A DNA stretch of 64,000 nucleotides from Capsicum annuum (taxonomy: Eukaryota > Streptophyta > Magnoliopsida > Solanales > Solanaceae): NCBI RefSeq assembly GCF_002878395.1, contig NC_061121.1, forward strand, positions 40,524,531 through 40,588,530, read 5' to 3'. The notes under the pieces were generated by a model. The model searched no databases, was not told the DNA's origin, and worked only from the letters and a program-made list of their open reading frames with translations. The position numbers were made by a program, and so were the translations under genes. Below, in pieces: positions 11,546 through 24,781 of this stretch (positions are counted from its first letter, which is position 1; each line of letters begins with the position of its first letter).

Positions 11546-14527
11546 CTCTGCCTTATTTCCAAGGTATCAGAAATAGTTGAGCTTCATTCTCCATAGATAG
11601 TTATGGGACTGTAAGAGAGCTAGAAAGTATCCTATCAGTACTTTTGAGTTCCAAAAACTGAAGTGCTTTATCAGGCCTATAGAAATTTTGCACAAAGCCT
11701 GAGTCAGTTATGCTTTCGAATTTCTCCTCATAATCCATAATGATAATCTATACTTCTCTATCTATGTCCTTGAAGTAGCATGTTCGGCAAGTTCCAGTTC
11801 CTCCCCAGATAATGCTTTTATAATTACTAGCAGATGTTTTAGAAGTTTCATAAAGCGGCTTGAGAGAAGCCTTCTAGTATGTTATAAGTCAGTCAGATTT
11901 TAAGTTATACCCTTGTTCTTATGAGTTACTTAATTAAGACAGAGTAAGGTGTATTCTTAGATCGTTTAATGTTATGGGTCAAGTTTCTACCTCTTGTATT
12001 ATGTAATCTTGTTATCATTATGTTTGTGAAAAATCAAAGTCTAGTGAAGCCGTGTGAGGCCTATTTCGATTCACTACCATAGTTTCTTTGTTACTCATCA
12101 AATTTTCTCGTTCAAAATTAAAACCAAAGCCTTGTGAAGCCGTGTGCAGCCTATTTCGATTCACTAGAAACTTATTGTTTATCTTGTTGTTCTGGTGTTA
12201 GTTGAAAGTGTGGGTTTCTGTGTAGTGACAAAAGTAGTAGCGTTTAGTTGAAAGTCTTGTGTTAGTTGAAATTGTGGGTTTAGAAGTGTAGTGGCAAAAG
12301 TGGTGGTAAGGGCGATTTATTGAATATGTACAGCTAAATTTTTGCTTATGATTGAATTAGTAATGAAGTGATATACCTTTGTTTGTTAGTTTAGTGAAGT
12401 TAGAGAAGGAAATTATTAGTTAAGGTGGATTGTTGTTTGCTTGAAGTATGAAAAGAGTTATTGATGGTATTTGTTGTGCTAGGAAAGTATAGGTTTTGAT
12501 GGAAGTACTTGGTGGTTGAGTATTGTTAATTTAGGCTTTCCTGAGATTACAAAAGGAATTTTAGTTAAAATTTATAGAGGTATGAAAGTAATTTAGGTGT
12601 GAAGATGGGTAAATAGTAATGATGTAAAGAAGGAGGATGTGTTAATAGATTATGAATAAGATAGGCCATATGATTATGATCGATTGTCATTGTGTACTAG
12701 TTTTTCTTAATGCTATGTTCCATAGTTTTGAAGTGAAAATTGTGTGTGAGATTGGGTTGTAAATCATGTTTAGCTCTAGACATTAAGTTTGAACAGTTGA
12801 TGGTTCGGTTGTTGATGCTAGTTATATGGAGGTGATCTAGTAGGCCTGAACAGTGTATGCAAGAGTATAAGATCATGTGTTCATAATAAAGTTTGGTGTA
12901 GAGGTGTGCCGAAGGTGCTATAGGGCTGCATTATTTTTGAGGATTCTTGAATATTGTGTGGTTAGTAGTAACGTTGAGTTGCTAGGTGGAGAAAGGCTAG
13001 TTAAATAATTTATGTTGTTCTTGATAGCTAAGTTAAGGAGTTATGATTGAAGATGTTGAGTCTTTTTATTATGATTTTATTCTCATGGTTTGGGAAAAAT
13101 ATAAGTATAGAAGTATGATCCTGAAAGGCTATGATTATGTGATTAGAGATTTAGATATGGTTGCAAATGAGAGTATAAGTCTTTGATGGTGATTATTGAA
13201 ACTAGAAATTAAGGATAACATATGGATGGGTTGTTTAAGAATGAAGTCAGTAAGTTCGAAATTAGTTTATTCTTGTGAGTTTAGCATTTATTTGTAGATC
13301 TTAGAATGATAAAATTATGGCTTAATCTCGAGAATATGTGGAGTATGCCTTTAGGGGTATTTGCCTTAAAGTTATTTGTGGTTTTAATGATAGGCTTGAA
13401 TGTCATGTTGGGTGTAAGATGATGTATGAAATATGCACTAGTGAATCCATATCAAGAGTTTTAAATTAGTCATTGAAGTGGTAAGGCATGTTATGCTTAG
13501 GATGTGGGCTCTAAGAAGATATAGAATATTGAACCTTGTGGTTTAGACTAGTATTGTGGTTTGGCATGTTGTATGTTGTGATTTAGTGTTAGGCTTGATC
13601 ATGGTGAGAGAACTTAGTTTAGTTTAGACCTTAGTAGAAAGATTTTGCTGTGCCAATATATGAATTATAAGTTGAATCAAATGAGTATGGTATTTAAGGG
13701 GAATAGTATAGTTGAGAGAGCATTTGAGAAGTAATGCTAAGCTTGAAAGTAAGAAGTTGCGTTGCCTACGACCTAGCAATCCTATCCTAGTTTATGAGTT
13801 ATATAATTATATGCCATGCTATAGAGTTATATCAATGTTGTAATTCCTTAGTCAAATGTCTTGTTCAGAGCATGCCCAAAATTCTTTGCTCCCTAATGTC
13901 AATAGAATTTTGTAGGAAAGTGCTAAAGAAATACTCTATTTGAGTATGGGTAGTCAGTATGATCCAGTCCATATAGCCTGTAATCTAGTTTAGCAAGCAA
14001 GGAGATAAGCTCCTATAGATTCTTAATTTTTCAGCTAGTCTTACTATCCGCAGTCTTATACGTATGCACATTCCAAGAGGAATGTGTTTGTGTCTAATTA
14101 AATTATGAATTTAGCTCATTTCATGCATCAGTTTCAGTTTCAGATATTAAGTCATGATTCAGTTCGTAAGTATCCTGTGTAGCATCACAGTCTCTTCCTA
14201 GTATTTTCATAACACTATTATCAATTGGTGACGAACGATCCTAAAAAGGGGATGTTGTAATACCCCAAGTTTTCATGTCGTAAACCTCTCATCCATTCTC
14301 ATGAGATCAGATCCAGTGCAAAGTAATGGTTACTCATAAGTTGACACTCTCATTTCTATCTTAGCCATATAATTATTTTCATGAGAATTCAGGCACATGC
14401 AGTTCAGTTCAGTGAATCATTATGTTTGAGATTCAGTAATTCAGTTCTATTTGTTACAAATGATAGCTTGAAGATTAATATTCCTCTGTGTTTCAGGTTA
14501 ATTATCCACATTCGAGGATGAATGTTC
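11546..14527 (+). other. Internal region of element C without coding
   Basis: Read in all frames, I find no gag, zinc knuckle, protease, RT or integrase motif and no long frame. The text is T- and G-rich with repeated words such as agttgaaagt and gtgaagccgtgtg (two close copies near 12046 and 12136, each followed by cctatttcgattcacta). It may be degraded coding or sequence that never coded. Confidence 0.7.
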
Positions 14528-14542
14528 CCAAGGGGGAGATAA
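14528..14542 (+). promoter_or_regulatory. Polypurine tract of element C
   Basis: caagggggagataa directly precedes the 3' LTR start at 14543 and follows the usual cgaggatgaatgttc text. Confidence 0.9.
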
Positions 14543-17113
14543 TGTAATACCCCATATTTTCGTGCTAGAATTCTAACCGTCACTCCTGTGCATCTAAGCT
14601 CTAATCCAAGTGATTCTCACGTGAATACAAGTTGCATGATCATTATCCTAGTATATGGAGTATTTTAGAGGTGGCAATGTTTATAGAAATGACATAGAAC
14701 AAGGTTGAGCTAAGACTAATTGATTCATTCAAAGTTTAACATTCGATTCTACAAGGGTCAACTTCAAACGTGTATATCTCTTAATATACATGAAACTTTT
14801 CATCCCAAGACCTATCACATTGTAGAAAATTAAATTAACTTTCCAGCGATACCATTTTCGCAAAAATCCAATATCCGAGCGAAAAGTTATGCCCATTTTC
14901 GTGAGAGACAGTAAAGGTATATGATTAGTTAAGCACCGCCGAACCAAACTTAGGTGATTGGTTAGGCGCCGCCCAACATGGCTTGTGCGATTACTTGGGC
15001 ACCGCCTAAGTTCCAAGTGACAAAAACACTTCGTTTTGACTTATATCAAGGGTGTTGAAGTCATTTCACACCCCTAAATCGTTCCTAATCACTCCAAATC
15101 ATTGGTAAGGGTTTTTAAACACATAATTACAATCCCTAAGCCCTAAATCAGTCAAGTTACGATCCAAAACCCTTCTTCTCTTCCCAAGAACAAAATCTAT
15201 GTTTACCTCTCAAGAATTAAGAAGTTAAGCTCCGAATTCAAAGTTCTCTACAAGGATTATTTCAATCAAGCTTGAAGGTCCAATCTTTTAATGAATCCGT
15301 TACTATAAAGGTATGAGGGGTTTTTCAACAAGAACACCCTTTCGTTCTTGTGCCCAAATAGATTTTTATTTTATGAATATACATGATTTTACATGTTTTG
15401 ATATGAATTTGTAGCATGAATTTATACCCTATATTGTTTTACATGAAATTATAATACTCTCTATGTTTTGGAAGTTGAATTGAATGAGAATGATGATATT
15501 TTTGTACATAAAGCTGAATTTTCCATATTTTAAAGTAAGTTATATATATTTATGATGAAAAGCATGAATCTTGAGAAAATTTAATATGATTTTAATGTAT
15601 GAGACCATGAGTCCTAATTGGGATTGTTTTTTGAGAAATTATGTGCCATAAGCACAATGAGATTTGAATCCCAAAGCTAATTTTTTTTACCAAGATGTGT
15701 GATTATAAAGCTGAAATTTTAAGTTTTAAGTGATTATTTTTGTGCTTATGTCATAAAGTATGAAACTTTGAAAGGTTTTATAGTGATATTGATGTATGAG
15801 TTTTTGGAACCCTATTTGAGATTATTATTTTGAGAAAATCATGTGTTATAAACACCTTGAGTTTAAATAATTTGCGATGATAAAGAAGCTTTTACCTTTT
15901 GGCTATAAAAACGGTTGTTTTTAAAATCGAGATGACAAAAGAAATCCACTTTTATTGATTTATTATGAAAGTGGTAGCATGATGGCTCCTGTTGTGAATT
16001 GTTGAAGTTTTTATTAGTGGATTTTCTTTTGCAAAGATCTGAGCTATGTTTGGGAGTAGTCTTTAGGACCGAGCGGAAGGTATAGCAGGATTGGTGCTTC
16101 CCTAGTACTAATTTATATAGTGATCACTAGTGTTTGGATTGATTATTTAAGGTCCTAGTCCGATGGCAAGGGTAGGACAGCTCTCCCCAACATAGGTTAG
16201 ACGTTGGACTCCATGTAGCTCACATGGTTTATGTCAGTTGTAAAAGATTCCCAACATAGGTTAGACGTTGGACTCTAATATGAAAAGTCTTATTCTTCTA
16301 TCTGAGATGAAAACATATCTGTTTGAAAGACTAAGTTTGAGAAAGTCATTGTTTTTGAAAGATTTAATGAACATATATTCCAAAGAGAATTGTTATGAGA
16401 TTTGATTGCTTTGATGATTTAGAATCGAGATGGAGGTGAATTGAGATTTATTATGACGACTCACATGTCTCACCCGATATATTTTACTCTCTTATGATTA
16501 TGATGATTTTAATTCGAGTTGAGTGAGTCATTTATATCAGCATGAACAATTTTTTAAACTACGATGATATTAAGATATTATTTTATATATGCATTGCACC
16601 CCCATATGATCGCTAAGTCTCCATGGTACTGACCCACATATTCGTATGTGGGCTATACTTTCTCGGAATGTAGGTACAAGTTATAGTGTACATCTTCAGA
16701 TCTAGTCAGTTCGCAGCATCCAGTCAGCAGGTGATGAGTCTTTTTGATTTAAGGGCTTAAGTTAGTTATACAGTTTGAGAAGTGTTGTATTTTCTTTATC
16801 CAGCCATATTGAGTTGGGATAGTCTGGAGTCATGACCCAGCTATCTATAGTCAGTACTAGTAGAGGCTTTATAGACAGTCAGTAGAAGTTGATGTATTCT
16901 GTTTCAGTTTTGGTTGTAAAAGTAGAGTTGTAATCCTGTAAATTTAGTTTTGTATCTATCATATTTTGAAAAGTGTTATTTTCCGCAAATTTGTATAGAT
17001 TTATACTTTTTGTTCAGTTGCTTATGAGTTATGCCAGTAGAAGGGTTAGCTTGGGGTCACTTGTGATCCTAAGCACCATGTGACATCTCGGGACCCGATT
17101 TTGGGGCATTACA
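14543..17113 (+). repeat. 3' LTR of element C
   Basis: Begins TGTAATACCCCA and ends ggggcattaca. It differs from the 5' LTR by a loss of about 30 bp near 16107 (the stretch around tagaactacgtgcccc) and by a patch at 16249-16275 that repeats cccaacataggttagacg from 16186. The donor-like site reads ataaag/gtatgagg at 15305-15316. Confidence 0.9.
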
Positions 17114-17621
17114 GATATATTTTGGTTATTGTAATGGATAAGACTTAGGGGTATGAGTCATATTGGTGGTTACAGCTCTTTTGGTCCCTTAATTTAATAT
17201 CAGAATTGGTTACTTTTGTTGGATCTGAGTACGAGTGGCTCAGCATGAGCCATAAGCTAGGGTAAGTATTGTATTAGGGACTCGTATGGTAGACAGTGTT
17301 TAATCCTCCTAGTATTTTATTCTTATAGGGATACGGGTCATGGATATGGATCATATGCTATGATCACGACTTAGTTAGATGATTCATATACTAGATAGTA
17401 TTTGGTGTAGGGGTGGAGGTTCAGGATACGAGTAGTGGATACTGATCATATTGGAGGGTACAACTCTTGTGGGTTAGTCTTATCCCTGTGACAGGATTTT
17501 GGTGCAACTTAAGTTGGAGTATTCTGGACATTTCTCGACTTATCCTAATAGGTTCCCATGACTTCTAACTGACTTAGGAGGTTATTTACCTTATTATTCA
17601 ATTCGTTAACACTTAGAAACT
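17114..17621 (+). repeat. LTR-B copy 2, segment 2 of 3
   Basis: Resumes LTR-B text after element C, starting with the right target copy gatat and aligning with 6376-6880. It carries the later half of the B cassette (gtacgagtggctcagcatgagcc near 17228). It stops at aaact, where solo LTR S inserted. Confidence 0.85.
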
Positions 17622-19884
17622 TGTAATACCCCAAAAATCCATACCATTATTAGAACCATGCTTCAAGCTTATGCAAAATAAATTATGGTACTTAGGTAGT
17701 TTTAAGAGTGAGTTGACGTATATTAAGGCCTCAAATAACTCCTAGCTTTTAGACAAATCAAAATTCCCCTTATTGATTGAGTTCTTAGGAAGAATGTTGC
17801 TATAGTCAACTTAAAATGAACATATCTTTATTATTACTAAGATTTCATGTGCTCATTTTCCTTTAATCTGATATCGGGGTAAAAAGTTATGCCCGCTTTA
17901 CCAGAGAGGTGTTTGTCTACCGAGGTATGATGGCCAGGGTGATGGACCGTTAAGCTAGTGATGGCCCATCAAGACAAGCTATCAACCTCAAGCAGAGAGG
18001 TCTTTTTATGGCCATATATTGATGGTTTGAGTGACGGTTAGTCACCAGAGTGACAGTCCGTCACCAAGACCGTCAATCGTACCCGTTCAACGATGTAATA
18101 AAGATTTTAATGAGATTTTTGGGTCTTTTTCAACCTTTTTTAACCACTAATTCCATAAAATTAAACAAAATAACTCCTCATTCATCCTAAGCATCAAAAC
18201 TTGGGTTTCTATAAAGATCATTCCCCAAGAACATGATTCAAGCCCCTTTTCAAGTAAACTCAAGAATCCAAGCATCACCATTCAAGAACCTTCAAGAAAA
18301 GTTATTCTACTTCAAGATTTAAAATTTTGAGGTATGTTAGATGTTCATCCATGGGCCTTTTTCACCCATGGAGTCCAAGAACCCAAAATCAAGTTCAAAA
18401 ATATGATCTTTACATATTTTTATGAATTATGTCTATGAACTTTCATGAATTTCAAATTGTATATCATGTTTTCATGAAATTGTTGTCGTTATTAAACCCT
18501 ACATGTTCTAATGGTGTTTTTCTCTAATACAAGCCTTAACTGGTGATTAAGTATCTAAATCATGCTACTATTACATGTTTAAAACTATTCCCATGCTTAA
18601 GCCATGAACTGCAAGTGTTTAATGAAATGCCTCAAAGAATGAGTTTTGAATGTTGACTACATGTCAGGTCCTCACAGTTTTAGTATGATCTTGTTGCTAG
18701 TGCTATCAAGTACTAGGGGTTATGAATACCCAAAAACTTAGCTATTTACTTAGTCTCAGTATCTTCAAAATGGTTTCAGATATGTGATAAGCATTATCAG
18801 TTCAGTCAGTTATTATAATCAGTTAAACTTAGATCAGTTCAATATTTCAAGTTAGTTTAGTTGGGAGTAGGATTTAGCACTGAGCAAATGCAAGGATAAC
18901 ATCATCCTTGTCTGTCAGGTAGAGTTGTTAGTAGCAGTCGCTGTATTTCAAAACTATGTAGCAGCGTAGGATATGAGGAGTCACCCGTTAGCTAGGCTTG
19001 ACTTCTCTCAGGGGTCAAGCATCAGTTAAGCTTAATACCCCGGTCCTTTGGGACATTAGTTTAGTGGATCCACACAGCCATTGTTAGTACCCTGGCATGG
19101 AACTTACACCCTTCCAACTGGGGTCACAGGTTGGACCTCAATTAACTCAAGATCGGGAGGCATGTCGGTTAGATGACACCTACCACAGTCTCAGACCAGT
19201 ATTCAGTATAGAGTTCAGTTTAATGTTTGCTTATCTATAGCATATATTTATCAATTATTCTGCTACCAATATGTAAGTATTTTAGTTTACAGACTATTTC
19301 AGAATCATATTATATGCTTGGTCATACATTCTTAGATTTTACAGTTTTCATGCATTTATACTCAATTACCTCAATCTATTCATTTAGTCAGTTATTTTAC
19401 ATGCACATAAACCCATTCATATTAGCCTAACCTCATCTAGCATGCCTGTACATTCAAAGTACTAATCGCATACTCATTTCTCGCGCTACAATGTTTAATA
19501 TCGTAGGATCGGACACTCAGGTTCCCAATCATACATAAACATTCCAGTGTATCAATGACAACAACAGTGGTGAGTCCTTATCTATTGAGGAAATGGTAGT
19601 TATTTTAGTTTATTTTAGTATTTTATTTCAGTTAGATAGTTGGAGTTAGTAGGGGCCTGTCCCATCAACTTTCTTTCAGACAGTTTTAGAGGCTTTTAAA
19701 CATTTTAGATAGTTCTTTAGTTATTGGTCTTTTTAGTCAGATTTTTAATAATTTCTCATATGTTTTAGACTTTTTGGTTTTTAGTTGTATTACTTTCAGA
19801 TTTAAAACCTTAATGGGTTAGCTTGTGGTCTTTCAAGATCGTAAGCACTATGTGGCGTCAAGGGTTTATTTTCAGGGTATTACA
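17622..19884 (+). mobile_element. Solo LTR S (2263 bp)
   Basis: Starts TGTAATACCCCAAAAATCC and ends tcagggtattaca, flanked by perfect five-base duplications aaact (17617-17621 and 19885-19889). There is no primer site, internal region or second LTR, so it is a solo LTR left by recombination between the two LTRs of a full element. The cassette with gtgacggttagtcac and accgtcaatcg words lies at 17930-18095, and tttgag/gtatgttag at 18326-18340 is donor-like. The open frame near 19227-19430 has no family resemblance and I treat it as chance. Confidence 0.92.
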
Positions 19885-21690
19885 AAACTCTTCCTAAAAA
19901 CTCCATAGTTCTCTCAAAGGCTTTTGGGCAAGGCAAGATAAGTTTTCAACTAAAGGATCAATATGGGGTTTATCTTGGTTATTTCTTTCCATCACAATCT
20001 TGGTTTAAGGCATGTTTTGTTCCGTCATTGTTAATTTTACTTAAAGGCATGGTTTATATGACTGTTTTCATGGTTTTAGTATTACATGATATGCAATTTT
20101 AAATATGATTTTGGGGTTTTGATGTTAATTGATTGGTCATGGTTTCCCATGGATTTAATTATGCTTTTATATGCATTAATGGTGGTTTTTTTTTATAATT
20201 AGATGGCATGGGAATGGTTTGATAGGAATTGGAATTATTTTTGGTCATATTATGCTCCCAATATGTTTGACAAAATGCATATAAAGGTATGTTCATTGGA
20301 TTGACTTCTTTTAATGGAACGCTTGTATGTTTTAAACTCAGTAAAGAAATTATGCATGGTTTAAAGGTTTGGAAAGGCTAAAGGCTAAATGGGTTATGCT
20401 TGTGGGGAACATGGAAGTCTGCCAAGTGGTTTCATATTGTAAATGGAAGGGCACTTGAAAATCACCTTGAACCTAAAAATGGTTGGTTATGGATGATACT
20501 TGCAAGTAAGGTTAGTATAATGATACTAATATCAATGGCCTTGGTTAATAAATAGATAATGGTTTGGTATTTAGAAATTGGTTTTAATTGGGCAAAAATG
20601 GTAAGATGTGTAGCAAAGATATGGAAGGTGGAGGTCCCGAGGTGACCAAAACTAGAAACTCATATTTGACGATATATGGTTTGTCTTGGTGACCGTATGC
20701 TTGATGTCAAACTATTTTTTGGGGATGTACTAGTCATCCCATGGGATACTTCCCTGGTCATAAGGGTATATGCACTGTGGCCATTTCAGTAGGGGAGCTG
20801 AACCCATATAGCCCGTGGGTGGTTTAGGACGGAAAAGCTACACAACCCAGGTAAAGGTTTTAAAGGCATGCTAAACCCGATCCCTTTTCCCGGCATGGTT
20901 ATATATATATATATATATATATATATGGTTGTGTGTATATGGATGGTTTTACTTGGTTTTATAAATGGAATTATTTTATCCTTACCATGAGATCATGCTA
21001 GCAGTCACTTGCTAACCCTATCTACTGGCGGTTATATACCCACGCTATACAGGAACCAACCGTTCTACTACTCCTACATAGTTATTGTATCGGGGACAAC
21101 ATTTGGACTAAAGTGATGAGCTTCCATCCTTTTGGAAGGCTCTACTTTATGTTATGGTTATTTCTAGATATTTTAGTTTTATTTTGAATATTGATTTTGG
21201 CTATGGTTTGGGGCATGTCCTAACCAGATTTCATTTCTTTTTTGGTTAGAAGCTTTGTGGAACTACTATGGGTTGGAATAGGCTAGATCGGTGTTGGTTT
21301 TGTCCTTGGCATTGGAACAAGCTGAAAAGATGACATTGTCTGATGATATTGTTGGTTGTTCCGTCCTATTTTATTTGGGATTGATTATAACCTTTTTTGA
21401 AACGTCCTTGGTTATGACCTGGTTTATGGCCTTTGTCTTGGTATAGTTAGGTATGGTTGGATTATTGGTATGGTATAGTTGGACTCAGTTGGGTCGGTCA
21501 TGATTATAATCTATTCCCAGATTCTTAACGCAAGTTGTACACTGTCTTGTTACTCAGAGCAGGCGGCAGAATGTTGGGTTGCATAACAGAGGCGGTATTT
21601 GGTCCTGGCCGAACTTGGGACACCCTTTACTACAATGACCCAGGGTGGGTCATGTCACATTACGACAAGGACCCCGGCTGAGTCATGTCA
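19885..21690 (+). repeat. LTR-B copy 2, segment 3 of 3
   Basis: Resumes LTR-B after S (compare 6890-8575): the gagctgaacccatatagccc block is at 20799 and ggggcatgtcctaacc at 21211. It runs past the end of copy 1 to about 21655-21690 (gggtgggtcatgtca), so copy 2 holds the fuller 3' end. Its border with the D LTR is not sharp and no target duplication is visible. Confidence 0.75.
20899..20927 (+). repeat. (AT)n microsatellite
   Basis: About 13 AT units inside LTR-B copy 2; copy 1 has only a short atatatat at the matching place (near 7846). Confidence 0.95.
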
Positions 21691-21693
21691 TTA

Positions 21694-22925
21694 TGGTCTT
21701 TAGAGGCTTTAAAATTATATAGTTTCCTTCGATCAATATTTGATGATCCGAGATCCAAATGACAATTTGGATTGCACCATTAGATCCGAAAGGTTCAATT
21801 TGTCTTAGTAGTGAGATTGGTTTATTTTTGGACCTTTATATGTCATTTTGATAATTTGCTTGGAAAATAATGAAAAAGAGGTTACAGGGGTTAATCTGTT
21901 AAAGTAATCTTTTCCAAAAAGTCAAAGTCACCATTGAGTCCAAAACGTCTAAATAGCATAGTAATATATATGGTTTGTTTTTGTTTGGTCCAAAACGAAT
22001 CTCAAGGGTCCGCTTGGATAATTCAAAGGCATACAAAATCAATAAATTTGCTGATTTCTGGTGCATGAAAGGTCCTTGGAGAAGGAATTTCCCCTTCATC
22101 ACAATCACGAGGTGGTGTTTGTGATCGAAATGGGTGTATGAGTACTTCTTCACAAATGCAATGAGGTTGTCACGTGCATAAAGCTAGAATCATTAGACTT
22201 TACGAATAGAAATCCTTGGTCATGAATACGAAGGCTAATTTAGCATCCTAGTCAGCATTGATCCTCGCAAATGCAAAGGGTTGGCCGCGTTCATGAGGCA
22301 CCACTCACTAAATTGTATAAAATCCTCATTACATATTTCCAACAATTTTAGACCTTTGAGCATCAAGTTTGGCCAATTCTTGAGGATTTCTTCATCATTT
22401 GAGATTGGGTATGCTCCAAAACCTTATTATCCTTGATTATATCATCAAAGACACCTTTAAATCATGATTTCAAAATGAAAAATTTGAAGTTTTTACTCAT
22501 AAATCTTAAAAAGAAATTTTTTTTGATTTGGACCTTATTTTTTGAACCTATTTTGGACCCATCCTGAATCTGGACAATATGGGAATCAATAAATGACTTT
22601 ATTGTGTATATGCTATATTATAAAGTCTTGGTTGATTTTGAGGCTGTTTATAAGGGGAAAACTCTAGGTTAAAGGACTATAGGCTTGGATTTCATCATTC
22701 TGAGGTTGGTTACGCCTTAACTTATGTTAGATTGAGCTGGGTAGTTAATGTATAAGTAAATCATGATATGGGTTGAGAAGAGTAACTATGGTGATTATAT
22801 TTTGAAAATATTATTATTGTTGTGTACCTTTGAGGGGGCTTATTCTTAGTTTTTGTTTACTTGTGATATCTAACATTGTGTGTTGCATGTGTGGGGGCTT
22901 TATTTGACATCATTAGCCTTATTAT
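21694..22925 (+). repeat. D 5' LTR, segment 1 (with empty E target site)
   Basis: Aligns with 727-1572 and then with 54733-55240. At 22492-22510 the text ctcataaatcttaaaaagaa is uninterrupted at the very point where A and E-type LTRs sit in the other D LTRs, so it shows the pre-insertion state. The cassette of cgaaatgggtg, cacaaatgcaatg and cgcaaatgcaaagg words is at 22115-22280. tctgag/gttggttac at 22699-22713 is a candidate donor. Confidence 0.8.
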
Positions 22926-24767
22926 TGTCCTTACCAAAGCTGAACCCCTGACCGCGATGGGTATCCCAAACCACGAAGGCCTGAGAGACCCTTACCAAAC
23001 TATCATAAGCATAGTCCATACATAAACCAAGTGCGGAAGATATAATAATTTTCAATGGAAACTTATAAACCAAAATATGTCAACAAAATTAGGACAATAC
23101 AATATTCAAATTCTGTTCTACAACAGTCTACGAAGACTCTGCTGAACTGAAATAATATTCTGAATAAATCGGGATAAATCCCCTGGCAAACCATGAAACT
23201 TATTGAGATTACATATAGGTAGAATGTCTTTCGGTGTAAGGGAGGCTCACCGAATTCTAGAAGTCTAGGAACAATCTGCTACTAAGCTAGACCCTGGGAA
23301 TGAGCCTCTGAACTTATAGATAGGGAGGTTAATACTTAAAAGTACTGGTATATAGAACAACCCAAAAATAATGTATATTTCATGTAACATAATTGAGAGG
23401 ATTGTGAAAATTATTTATCATAACATATATATAAAAACACATGGGAAATATTTAAAGAACTTCAATTTATGCTTGTGGAATTTTGACTTTACTCTTTGCT
23501 TTACTTCTGAGCTAGATGGTACACCTTACAAGTATAAAATCCCATGGGCTATAGGGAATCTGCCCTTGACTCGGCGGCCAAAACTCAAATCCAAGTTTGC
23601 CGCAAGAATTGGGTACGTAATAAACACAAAGTATATCTCCTTGATGATATATTGTGTAATGGAAAAGGATATGCCTCCTTGCTGATATACATTTTCATAA
23701 TAAACACGCATCGGTAAAAGATGGTTTTGGGTTATGAGTTAAGTGAACTCGAGCCATGTTTGGGTCACCATCTAACTCTCTTAGCGCCCATTTTTATCAA
23801 TTTGAAACATGCATCTTACTGAAATCATGATCTAAAATCTGAATAGTCTAAAGTCCTTCATGGCATTTATCTGATTCGGTATCGTCATACTAAGACTTGT
23901 AATCCGTATAAGCCATATCATATCATGACATAGTCCTTTCTTTTGAAAACATGGGAATGATCACCCAAAAGATTTACATCATATGAGAGTTCTCATTTCA
24001 AAGCATATGAAAACTTATGCAAAACACTCTCTTTTCAAGTCTTTAACACATGGTGGCAAACTATTTCAAAAATCACGTGCAATTCTTTCATTTAACACGA
24101 AGAGCACATATATAACAATTAAAACCCTCTCAGCAATCATAACCAATGTCCAGGCCATAAATGATAGTAAAATATTTGACTCATACTTTTGGTCATGCAA
24201 TTGAACAACCCATATCTTGTTAAATCAAATAAATTTCATGTTGAGAGGAAAATTTCATGAATCTTGCTCTCATATTAATTTTTTCAAAAAATAAATAACA
24301 TATAAACACATGAATATAATTCAAATCTATAAAAAAATTCATGATAATATCATCAAAATGGGTCCATGATGTTGTCCATCAATAGGTTTTAAAAACCCTT
24401 CTTATATACATAATTTTCATGCCTTTAAAACTTGTTAAAAACTATAAACTACACCCATGAGGTTTAGGGTAGTCCCACATGCCTTTTCCCTTGTGGTGCA
24501 CAGCCAAAGCCCACCTCAAGGTTGATGGCGCATGGCTGAAGCCAACCACAAGGTTAGGAGTGCATGGGCAAAGACAACTCGAGACAGTATTCTTTTGTGA
24601 TGCCTCTACAACGCGGATCCTTTGCGAAGGGTCCTTTATGCTACCCCATCCTATTTTGCATACCTAAATGCACCCCATAACATCTAAACATTGTTTGCCA
24701 TCGATAGATGGGTCTTAAGGGTCATTTTTATGTCATTACTAAAGTGTTAAAAGTATGGGGTGTTACA
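22926..24767 (-). repeat. 3' LTR of element G
   Basis: Read on + it starts tgtccttacc and ends ggggtgttaca. It aligns with 28112-30151 in order: the cgatgggtat and gcctgagagaccc text, the pair of cataagcatagtcc blocks, and the cassette at 24480-24600 (gcacagccaaagccc, aaggttgatggcgcatgg, caaggttaggagtgcatgg). The donor position reads aaag/gcatgtggg at 24468-24485 on the minus strand, a GC in place of GT. Confidence 0.85.
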
Positions 24768-24781
24768 TTTATCCCCCTTGG
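24768..24781 (-). promoter_or_regulatory. Polypurine tract of element G
   Basis: On the minus strand ccaagggggataaa directly precedes the LTR, with catcaatcaaggatgaatg upstream, the text that usually marks the end of the internal region. Confidence 0.85.

Larger units (their letters stand above)
8724..17113 (+). mobile_element. Element C: non-coding LTR retrotransposon (LARD-like)
   Basis: An 8390-bp unit with two LTRs of 2606 and 2571 bp, a primer-binding site, a polypurine tract and a 3.2-kb middle without recognisable gag or pol. Flanks are gatag and gatat, a target duplication with one change. It sits inside LTR-B copy 2, whose text resumes at 17114. LTRs are similar (about a dozen differences in the first ~135 bases, fewer further in), so this insertion is younger than B. 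Large LTR elements lacking coding are called LARDs; movement would need proteins from a related element. Confidence 0.9.

Noticed and set aside
17880..18100. Regularly spaced gtcacc/gtgacgg words that could suggest a CRISPR-like array
   Set aside because: Spacing is irregular, words vary, the sequence is a plant LTR, and the same place in other LTRs holds different words.
19227..19430. Hydrophobic 67-codon frame resembling a small membrane protein
   Set aside because: It sits wholly in the U5 part of solo LTR S, T-rich text that yields Phe/Ile/Tyr runs by chance.
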